Assembly: GCA_020440935.1 (NCBI GenBank)
Contig: JAGRNC010000184.1
Span: 1 to 5,658 of the forward strand
Reading direction: 5' to 3'
Length of the DNA: 5,658 nucleotides
DNA from: Leptospiraceae bacterium
GTDB lineage: Bacteria; Spirochaetota; Leptospiria; Leptospirales; Leptonemataceae
In this document: piece by piece, positions 1 to 4,968 of the stretch
Layout of the letters: every line of letters starts with the position of its first letter
How positions within the stretch are numbered: position 1 is the stretch's first letter
Notes under the pieces: generated by a model
What the model saw: only the letters and a program-made list of their open reading frames with translations
The model's database searches: none
What the model was told of the DNA's origin: nothing
Position numbers and translations under genes: made by a program

Positions 1-290
1 TAGATGCGGTAGTCGTTCCAGATGAAACCGGTGTCCGGATCCGTAGATGCCTGCCACTGCAGTAAGATCGTCCTCGTACCGATATCGTAGCTTGCTTGCA
101 ACTGGCCTGGAGCAGTGGGCCGATTAAAGCCAGCAATCAAATAGGGAGCAATCAAGTAGTAAGATCCATTCACCGGATTGGGCGAATCGCAGCCAATGGC
201 GAAGATAAGCAGCAGAATGGCCACCCAGCGTTCCAGAAGAAAGCTACGCTCCTTGCTTTTCGATGCTTTTCGCCCGGCTTCAACCTTCAT
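1..290 (-). CDS. Putative lipoprotein with fibronectin type III-like domain (3' end beyond window)
   Basis: The first 96 residues are visible; the rest lies beyond the left edge. The N terminus is basic (residues 1-21), followed by a hydrophobic core, WVAILLLIFAIGC, whose last residue (Cys34) is a good signal-peptidase-II lipidation site, so the mature protein is probably membrane anchored outside the cytoplasm. After a short linker, residues 58-96 read like the start of a fibronectin-III domain: PTAPGQLQAS, then a strand with ILLQW, then STDPDTG and NDYRI just before the edge. FN3 domains are usually binding or spacer modules, so a surface or periplasmic binding role is an inference only. 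The ATG overlaps the stop of the upstream TPR-like gene as ATGA, and there is no clear Shine-Dalgarno, which points to translational coupling. Recovered by translating the minus strand at the window edge. The lipoprotein call is fairly firm, the FN3 call moderate because the domain is cut. Confidence 0.72.
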   Translation of the reverse strand, partial: MKVEAGRKASKSKERSFLLERWVAILLLIFAIGCDSPNPVNGSYYLIAPYLIAGFNRPTAPGQLQASYDIGTRTILLQWQASTDPDTGFIWNDYRI

Positions 291-844
291 CTGGACCCGA
301 TCCGCGAAAGTAGATTGCGCAGGTTTTCTTCGATTTCCGGATCGGAACAATTCCTGGAAGCCTCCCAGAGCAACTCCATGGCCTTCTTTGAGTTGCCGAG
401 CATCAATTCCAGCAAACCTGCATTGTTCTGTCGATAGCATTCCAGGTCCTCTCCAGAGCGGAAATACTGAAGCGATGCATTGTACTGGCCTCGCAGCGCC
501 TGATCTATTGCGGCTTTCCATTCGACTTCGGCGCTCGACGGGGTAAGAAAATACAGAGGTTGATTGCATTGAGGGCAGGGTGCCCCGTACGAGATGGCAA
601 AACCGGTTTTTTCCACCCCGCAGAATGCCAGCATCAATATGGGAAGAATCAGCGAAATACGACAAAATCCCGGTGTCCGGCTCGCTACGTTCCAGGCTCC
701 TTTCGACCGCTTTCGCCGTCGTTTGTCAGGAATACTGTATACCAGTATCCAGTATTTGTGGAATCGTTTCAGGAAACCGCAATTTTTCGCAGGGTTGGTT
801 GCCGATCCCCTCCCATTTTTGTAAAATAAGGATTGTGCAATCAT
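287..844 (-). CDS. Probable exported TPR-like protein, possible lipoprotein; start uncertain
   Basis: From the ATG used here the product is 185 residues. Residues 61-75 form a hydrophobic segment ending LMLAFC, followed by GVEK, which resembles a relaxed spirochaete lipobox with Cys75 as the lipid site, although Phe at -1 is atypical. Next come a CPQC pair (90-93) and a helical region (about 105-175) with TPR-like spacing: a small/large alternation around AAIDQALRGQYNASLQYF, then NNAGLLELMLGNSKKAMELL. TPRs usually mediate protein contacts, and no enzyme motif is seen. The stop overlaps the start of the FN3-like lipoprotein by ATGA, so the two are probably one operon. The start is a problem: the ATG lacks a ribosome site and gives 60 residues before the signal core, while AAAGGAG at 703-697 has no in-frame ATG, GTG or TTG after it. 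The residues before about 60 may be untranslated leader. The C-terminal half is convincing. Confidence 0.6.
   Translation of the reverse strand: MIAQSLFYKNGRGSATNPAKNCGFLKRFHKYWILVYSIPDKRRRKRSKGAWNVASRTPGFCRISLILPILMLAFCGVEKTGFAISYGAPCPQCNQPLYFLTPSSAEVEWKAAIDQALRGQYNASLQYFRSGEDLECYRQNNAGLLELMLGNSKKAMELLWEASRNCSDPEIEENLRNLLSRIGSR
732..755. promoter_or_regulatory. Operator-like inverted plus direct repeat
   Basis: ATACTG (732-737) and CAGTAT (743-748) form a perfect 6-bp inverted repeat around a 5-base centre. A second CAGTAT follows at 750-755, so CCAGTAT is repeated in tandem (742-748 and 749-755). On the minus strand the centre contains TATACA, which could serve as a -10 for the TPR/FN3 lipoprotein genes, though no good -35 is visible. 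Such half-site arrangements are typical of dimeric transcription factor sites. The binding protein is unknown and no regulator gene is in the window. Confidence 0.35.
799..827 (+). promoter_or_regulatory. Candidate sigma70-type promoter for the small Cys-rich lipoprotein
   Basis: TTGCCG (799-804, four of six matches to TTGACA) is separated by exactly 17 bases from TAAAAT (822-827, five of six to TATAAT). Transcription would start near 834, leaving a leader of about 35 bases before the ATG at 869. It lies inside the doubtful N-terminal part of the divergent TPR-like frame, which argues that this stretch is really intergenic. Assigned by consensus match only. Confidence 0.4.
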
Positions 845-868
845 AAGGCATTCGGGAACTGGTGGGAC

Positions 869-1129
869 ATGGCGCGATTCGGAACAATCATAGTATTGAT
901 TACAGGTATGGTCTTTCTTGGGCAATGCAAGAAAGATTCCAATACAACCACGGAAGAATTGGCCCAGTATCTGGTTCTATGCCCGTCCGGCATCGATTCT
1001 TGCTACAATGACTGCGCCACAGCCACTGGCTACCCCGGTAGCGATGGGGCTACCTACCGCCAATTCACTACCTGCACGGCAACGTGTGACTCAAAGTGTA
1101 GTACCTCGGCCTTGCTGTTCTCGCTATAG
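869..1129 (+). CDS. Small cysteine-rich lipoprotein, unknown function
   Basis: An 86-residue product. I chose the ATG at 869 over an in-frame ATG at 833 because it is preceded by GGTGGG (861-866) and gives a compact signal peptide: MARF, a hydrophobic core, then FLGQC with Cys20 as the lipidation site. The sequence after it, KKDSNTTTEE, is a typical polar tether. The mature part has six more cysteines with regular spacing: C38-x6-C45-x3-C49-x19-C69-x3-C73-x3-C77. Pairs of CxxxC facing each other suggest a disulfide-stapled helical hairpin, in the manner of twin CX3C folds, though no homology to a named family is claimed. It probably acts in the periplasm or at the outer membrane. A candidate promoter lies upstream (799-827). 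The 3' end converges on the large membrane protein gene 16 bases away, with no evident terminator between. Lipoprotein call good; role unknown. Confidence 0.72.
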   Translation: MARFGTIIVLITGMVFLGQCKKDSNTTTEELAQYLVLCPSGIDSCYNDCATATGYPGSDGATYRQFTTCTATCDSKCSTSALLFSL

Positions 1130-1145
1130 CTTTTATCTGCCGGCC

Positions 1146-2942
1146 TCAGTATTCCGTCTGTAACTCGCTGATCCGAGCGTTCACGTCCGCCAAATCGTAG
1201 TATATATCCGGCAGCTGTTTCTGGTATAGCTCATCGGGCTCCAGTGCAATTCCCTGGAATCGAATCAATCCCTGCATCAGCCGACTGTCCAGAAGAGCTT
1301 TTTCTTCCTTCGAAATTGGCAGCCGCTCAATCTCATGCCGAGCTCGGATGGCGAACATCCGAACTTCAATGTACGTTCTCTGTCTATGAAGCGTTGGAAT
1401 TCGAAAGAAGATATTCTCTTTCTGCCGAAGTACCAGAAATTCCACTAGATTACGATTGGATTGCTGCACATTGTACTGACTTTCCTTGCTGTATTCGTGA
1501 TTCCTGGATATCCAGAAGTAGCATGGTAGTACGGTGAGTAATAGGGTCCGTCGAAGCCACAGAAACGGAAACGGTTCATCGCGCACAAAAATGCGCAAGT
1601 AAAGGAAAATGTGCAATGGAGCCTGATAGAAGGAAAACAGATCCCAGTCCGCTGGAAAACCGATCACCGGATTCCATATAAAGGAATGGCCCAGAAAGCA
1701 GAGAAATACCGCCAGTGAAAATGCTTCGGATGGATAGCTGATCGCGTAGGCCTGGAGGCTTTTCCAGCGTTCGCGCAAGAAGGCCTTGAACCATCCATTC
1801 TTTCTTTCCCGGGTAGGCATGGCACGAATTCGGGCGATAACTATAGAGCAGGATGGCAAAAGCGCTCCACCCAGGCCAATGGCTGCTGGCGCGCAGAGTA
1901 CCAGTATATTCAGGCCTTGCAAGAAATGCGTGGTAGAGATTAATTTGCGAATTGGATAGAGCGCCGGGCGAAAGGCGAAGCTTTCATGAAGTTCAATGGG
2001 ATTTGAAATGATGAAGAAGAAATAGATCCAGACCAATCCCAGAATGAGCAAGCCAACGGAGCCCGCCCGCAATGCCATGGAAGCGGCCAGGCGCCATCGC
2101 ACGGAGAGGTAGTTGCCTTCTTTTCTTGAGGCGAGCACCAGAACCAGTAAGACCAGGGCTGGAAAAGCAAATACCAGCACCATATGATGTGCTGCGCCAA
2201 GAGCGGCAAAAAATGCGGGCCATTCCGGATACACAGGCCGGCTTGCTTTCCAGCGCTCCAGCTGTACAACGCCGCTGACCACCGTCAAAAACAGAAAAAA
2301 CGAGGCAAGGCTGTAGTTTTCGACATATCCCGCGTACAACTGCAATGCAGGCACAAAGAATAGAAGCGCGAAAGCGGCCACTCTTCGCACAGGTTTGAGC
2401 CGCGATGTAATCAAAAATACAGCAGTCCCATGCAGCGCGCCCGCCAGGCAACTAATGATTCCAATCGCATCCTCGGCGGGCATGGCCGCCGTTTGATTGA
2501 GCCACAGATAGAGCCGAGAGCGCCAGAATAGCGCCAGGATTTCATCAAAGGTTCCCAGATACCCGAATTGAATACTGTGGGCCGGAATATGTTCCAGTAA
2601 GAGCAAGCTGTCGCCCAGACCATGAGGTGGCGGCAAAAAGACTCGCATGCGTACCATCCACAATGCCATAAAAAGGATGGGCGCAAGAATCGGCGCAACG
2701 ATCAAGCTCTGGAGAGTGGGGCGGGTAAAGGGAAAGCGATCGGGATAGGGGCTCCGCGACCAGGATTCAATCTTTTGCACCCAGGGGTGATTGCGAACTA
2801 TCGGCTCCAGGGGTAAAGCCAGCGGTAGCAGAATCAAAATGATAGCGGCATGCCCATGGAAAGGCAGCAGTCCAAATCCAAGATCTCCCGGCGCAAAAAG
2901 GGAAGCCGATGCCAGAATGAGTAAGAAAAAAACGGGAATCAT
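1146..2942 (-). CDS. Large multi-pass inner membrane protein, possibly GT-C-like
   Basis: A 598-residue protein with about 10-12 predicted membrane segments by eye (near 2-18, 31-48, 80-100, 159-180, 186-203, 207-228, 243-270, 293-313, 344-370, 405-425, 438-453 and 463-479). A soluble, charged C-terminal domain follows (480-598). Notable motifs are GLGDSLLLLEHIP and FGYLGTFDE in the loop after the third segment (108-134), GYVENYSLASF (205-215), and IGFPADWDLFSF (427-438). The GYVENY and DWDLF motifs plus the architecture recall polytopic GT-C-fold proteins that move sugars from polyprenyl-phosphate donors, with acidic residues in the first large loop as candidate catalytic positions. That is a resemblance, not an identification, and no donor or acceptor can be named. 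Its ATG overlaps the stop of the upstream small gene (ATGA), with little Shine-Dalgarno of its own, so translation is probably coupled. It could equally be a polymer ligase, flippase or simply an uncharacterised membrane protein. Confidence 0.8.
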   Translation of the reverse strand: MIPVFFLLILASASLFAPGDLGFGLLPFHGHAAIILILLPLALPLEPIVRNHPWVQKIESWSRSPYPDRFPFTRPTLQSLIVAPILAPILFMALWMVRMRVFLPPPHGLGDSLLLLEHIPAHSIQFGYLGTFDEILALFWRSRLYLWLNQTAAMPAEDAIGIISCLAGALHGTAVFLITSRLKPVRRVAAFALLFFVPALQLYAGYVENYSLASFFLFLTVVSGVVQLERWKASRPVYPEWPAFFAALGAAHHMVLVFAFPALVLLVLVLASRKEGNYLSVRWRLAASMALRAGSVGLLILGLVWIYFFFIISNPIELHESFAFRPALYPIRKLISTTHFLQGLNILVLCAPAAIGLGGALLPSCSIVIARIRAMPTRERKNGWFKAFLRERWKSLQAYAISYPSEAFSLAVFLCFLGHSFIWNPVIGFPADWDLFSFYQAPLHIFLYLRIFVRDEPFPFLWLRRTLLLTVLPCYFWISRNHEYSKESQYNVQQSNRNLVEFLVLRQKENIFFRIPTLHRQRTYIEVRMFAIRARHEIERLPISKEEKALLDSRLMQGLIRFQGIALEPDELYQKQLPDIYYDLADVNARISELQTEY

Positions 2943-3136
2943 TCGCCAATAATCTCGGGTTCGATGGGAGCGTTATGCTCCAGAAATCGAAGCCGCTTCT
3001 CATTCCAATCCTTCTCAAATCCCATCATGATCTTCCGCGCTGGCCAGTCTTCCAGCAAAGCTCGCATACGCCGATTCTGTTCGGCCAGGGATTCCACGGT
3101 TTTGCGGCTGATTCGGCCTGTTGTTTTAGTTCCCAT
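2939..3136 (-). CDS. Small basic helical protein between trmB and the membrane protein
   Basis: A 65-residue product I do not recognise. The ATG at 3136 is preferred over the in-frame TTG three bases upstream because GGAG (3145-3142) sits 5 bases before it. The N terminus is Gly/Thr/Lys rich (MGTKTTGRISRKT). Most of the rest looks helical with many charged residues (ESLAEQNRRMRALLEDW, then FEKDWNEKRLRFLEH), and the tail is acidic (EPEIIGE). There is no signal peptide, membrane segment or cysteine, so it should be cytoplasmic. Its start overlaps the end of trmB by 11 bases and its stop overlaps the next start by 4, a layout hard to explain unless it is translated. Its partner may be the membrane protein that follows or a nucleic acid, but neither is shown. 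Existence is likely from context; function unknown. Confidence 0.68.
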   Translation of the reverse strand: MGTKTTGRISRKTVESLAEQNRRMRALLEDWPARKIMMGFEKDWNEKRLRFLEHNAPIEPEIIGE

Positions 3137-3806
3137 CAATTCTCCGCCATTGCATGAACCTGGGCCGATATCCGAGTCGGCTCTGCACCCTCTCGAAATA
3201 GGTCTCCGGTATACCCTCCGGGCGCACCAGACTGTATCCGGGGGCGTTCATGTTGCTGCTCCAAAGATCGGGAGATTTGCGAAATCTCTGCAGGATTCGT
3301 CGGCTGTATGGCCCGTGGTCGGTGGCAATATGCAGGAATGCTCCTGGCCTGGTCAGCGAATGAGCGATTTTAGGAAATGCATCCTGTATCAGTCTATGCT
3401 TCCAGTGTCGTTTCTTGGGCCAGGGATCGGGAAAGTTTACAATGATTCCATCAAAGCTCTGGGCTGGCAGTAGTTCCTCTAAAAACCATTCAAAGTTCAC
3501 CGGAAGAATACGAAGGTTGCTGAGTTCAAATCGATCTATTTTCTTGAGTGTAGCGTGGATACGATCCGGCTTGATCTCCATGGCTACATAGGAATCAGAA
3601 AAAGTGCGGCACCAGGCGATGGCAAACTCGCCCCATCCGCTGCCCAATTCGAGGATTCGACGGCGCTCGGGGAATGCAAAAAGTTCTTCCGCCGAAAGTG
3701 GGCCGTATTCTTTCCATTGGATAATGGCCGGATGGTCCGAATAGGATCTGGTTCGGGAGGCAATTCCAAACAGCTTTGAACGCAATGAGGGGGCCAATTC
3801 TGACAT
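3126..3806 (-). CDS. trmB: tRNA (guanine-N7-)-methyltransferase TrmB
   Basis: A 226-residue class I SAM-dependent methyltransferase that forms m7G at position 46 in the variable loop of many tRNAs, in the cytoplasm. The length is normal for the family. The SAM-binding loop is LELGSGWGEF (52-61), followed by the acidic ribose-binding residue in AMEIKPDRI (Glu77). The family hallmark is NFPDPWPKKRHWKHRL (124-139), containing the catalytic Asp and basic tRNA-contacting residues. Further conserved points are ATDHGPYSRRIL (161-172, the TD pair) and ETYFER near the C terminus (201-206), matching the TKFE-type motif. The more usual KRHHKRR is here KRHWKHR, a mild variation. The ATG has AAGGA (3817-3813) six bases upstream. 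It is first in an operon with the small basic protein and the membrane protein, and diverges from the metallo-hydrolase gene. Identification is secure. Confidence 0.96.
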   Translation of the reverse strand: MSELAPSLRSKLFGIASRTRSYSDHPAIIQWKEYGPLSAEELFAFPERRRILELGSGWGEFAIAWCRTFSDSYVAMEIKPDRIHATLKKIDRFELSNLRILPVNFEWFLEELLPAQSFDGIIVNFPDPWPKKRHWKHRLIQDAFPKIAHSLTRPGAFLHIATDHGPYSRRILQRFRKSPDLWSSNMNAPGYSLVRPEGIPETYFERVQSRLGYRPRFMQWRRIDGN

Positions 3807-3883
3807 AATGGATCCTTTTTTCCGCTGATTGGGAGGCCAGGAGGCCGAAAATAATAGAGTACGCTTTTGCGGCTACAGGATAA
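3807..3883. promoter_or_regulatory. Divergent promoter region of trmB and the metallo-hydrolase
   Basis: This 77-base gap must hold control signals for both directions. The AT-rich core AAAATAATAG (3848-3857) could supply a -10 on both strands: TATTAT on minus (3856-3851) toward trmB, and AATAAT or TAATAG on plus toward the hydrolase, with TTGGGA (3829-3834) as a weak -35. Neither direction has a strong -35. A tandem repeat of GGAGGCC (3832-3838 and 3840-3846) lies in the middle and could be a protein site. The region is certain to be intergenic; the exact promoter elements are not. Confidence 0.4.
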
Positions 3884-4846
3884 ATGCTCAATGAGGATGC
3901 ATCGGTGCAAATAAAATATTGGGGCGTGCGTGGCTCCCTGCCATCTCCGCTGGACCCGCGGGACTACCGAAGTCGCATTCAGGAAGTACTGAAGCGATCG
4001 AAATCGGCCTGGAAGGAAAACCCGGATCTAAGCGAAGAAGCAATGTTCGATTCGCTGCCTCCGTACCTTGCCGGTGTAGTGGGCGGCGATACGACGTGCG
4101 TCGAGCTCCGCTCGGGAGAGGAGCAGCTGATCTTTGATCTGGGTACCGGGGCCCGCCGGCTGGGTTACGATATGCTGGCCCGCGGCCACAAAGGCGACCT
4201 TCATGTATTAATGACCCACACGCACTGGGATCACATCCAGGGTTGGCCCTTTTTTGCGCCTGGATTTATTCCTGGAAACCACGTGCATTTCCATTCCTGC
4301 ATACCCGATTGTGAGCAGCGCTTTACCCGGCAGCAGGAGTTTGAGTATTTTCCGCTGGCCTTCAAAGATATGCAGGCGGAGCGCACCTTTCATACCTACG
4401 ACCAGGGCGATTCCTTCGACATTGGTTCATTTAAAGTGAAGACCGAGGCTCTGATCCATCCAGGAGGAAGTACTTCTTATCGAGTGGATCAAGGGAAGAA
4501 GACTTTCATTTTTGCCACAGACACCGAATTCTATGGACCCGAGCTAAAAGCTCTGATTAAGAAAAAGAAGCCTTTCTTCAAAGGGGCCGACTTACTGGTT
4601 ATGGATGCGCAATACTCGCTGAAAGAATCGGAGCAAAAGATCGGCTGGGGTCATACCGCCATGGTTATTGCCGTGGATTGCGCCATCGAATGGGGAGTGA
4701 AGAAGCTTGCTCTGACGCACCACGAACCGGCCCACGACGATGCGTCTACTTACAGATTATTTGAAGAAGCGCTGGAGCATAATCGTCAGTACGGAGATGC
4801 ACTGGAAATAACGCTGGCCCGACAGGGCGAAGTAATGGATATCTAG
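3884..4846 (+). CDS. MBL-fold metal-dependent hydrolase (Lactamase_B_2 type)
   Basis: A 320-residue cytoplasmic metallo-beta-lactamase-fold protein. The N terminus IKYWGVRGSLPSP (10-22) and GGDTTCVEL (68-76) are typical of the RNase Z/PhnP-like branch. The metal ligands are all visible: THTHWDH (His112, His114, Asp116, His117), IHPGGST (His192), ATDTE (Asp213) and THHEP (His279/280), with an additional GWGH (His257). Proteins of this branch hydrolyse phosphodiesters such as tRNA precursors or cyclic nucleotides, but this subgroup's substrate is not established, so cyclic-nucleotide or other phosphodiesterase activity is a guess. It lacks the long flexible exosite arm of true RNase Z. Two starts are plausible: the ATG at 3884 (AGGA only 3 bases away) and an in-frame GTG at 3905 with GAGGA (3893-3897) at the ideal 7 bases, which would begin VQIKYWGVRG, as relatives often do. 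It diverges from trmB. Fold very sure; substrate unknown. Confidence 0.92.
   Translation: MLNEDASVQIKYWGVRGSLPSPLDPRDYRSRIQEVLKRSKSAWKENPDLSEEAMFDSLPPYLAGVVGGDTTCVELRSGEEQLIFDLGTGARRLGYDMLARGHKGDLHVLMTHTHWDHIQGWPFFAPGFIPGNHVHFHSCIPDCEQRFTRQQEFEYFPLAFKDMQAERTFHTYDQGDSFDIGSFKVKTEALIHPGGSTSYRVDQGKKTFIFATDTEFYGPELKALIKKKKPFFKGADLLVMDAQYSLKESEQKIGWGHTAMVIAVDCAIEWGVKKLALTHHEPAHDDASTYRLFEEALEHNRQYGDALEITLARQGEVMDI
3893..3907 (+). promoter_or_regulatory. Ribosome binding site and alternative GTG start of the hydrolase
   Basis: GAGGA (3893-3897) lies 7 bases before a GTG (3905-3907) in the hydrolase frame. Starting here removes seven residues (MLNEDAS) and begins the protein directly at the conserved first strand, which fits the family better than the ATG at 3884 does. 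Confidence 0.45.
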
Positions 4847-4968
4847 GTGTCTACTGCCAGAAAGCCGCCGCGAGGGCGCATGGCCAGGTGGCCGTCGACC
4901 AGGCCGGCTGCGAACCAAGCTAAAGCGCGGAGCCGCTGGCGCGAAAACTCATCGATGCTGTTTGTGGA
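4847..4968. other. GC-rich intergenic segment open on both strands, possible small palindromic element
   Basis: The segment fills the space between the stop codons of the hydrolase and the convergent unknown gene. Bases 4861-4920 are 44/60 G+C, against roughly half elsewhere. On minus, the frame of the unknown gene stays open for 41 codons past its TAA and stops inside the end of the hydrolase gene, reading for instance RLRALAWFAAGLVDGHLAM with mostly G/C third positions. On plus, the hydrolase frame stays open for 41 codons beginning GTG immediately after its TAG. Neither has a ribosome site, so neither is called a gene. It may be a mobile palindromic element, a decayed fragment, or a structured 3' end. 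Confidence 0.35.
4882..4905. repeat. Inverted repeat, possible hairpin between convergent genes
   Basis: GGCCAGGT (4882-4889) and ACCAGGCC (4898-4905) pair at seven of eight positions (one A-A mismatch) around an 8-base loop. GCA (4878-4880) and TGC (4909-4911) could extend the stem beyond a small internal loop. No T-tract follows on either strand, so it is not a standard intrinsic terminator, though its place between converging genes would suit transcript-end protection or factor-assisted termination. Confidence 0.4.

Noticed and set aside
96..546. Two overlapping plus-strand open frames opposite the TPR-like and FN3-like genes
   Set aside because: Their translations are low-complexity, lack ribosome sites and family motifs, and lie antisense to frames that show a lipobox and TPR-like pattern.
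795..827. TTGGTT as the -35 of the Cys-rich lipoprotein promoter
   Set aside because: The spacer to TAAAAT would be 21 bases; TTGCCG at 799 gives the standard 17.
560..846. Several nested plus-strand frames antisense to the TPR-like gene
   Set aside because: Nested starts in several frames with no ribosome site and no recognisable protein features; shadows of the minus-strand gene and control region.
1123..1134. GCTATAGC followed by TTTT as a terminator for the Cys-rich lipoprotein gene
   Set aside because: The palindrome has no loop bases and cannot form a stable hairpin; the T run is only four bases.
1244..1537. 97-codon plus-strand frame within the membrane protein gene
   Set aside because: Antisense to the well-supported soluble C-terminal domain; no ribosome site or motif.
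2964..3473. 169-codon plus-strand frame opposite trmB and the small gene
   Set aside because: It is the complement of trmB, whose motifs are unambiguous; composition is shadow-like.
3584..3910. Two minus-strand frames overlapping the start of trmB and the hydrolase
   Set aside because: They overlap the verified TrmB N terminus in other frames and span the divergent promoter gap.
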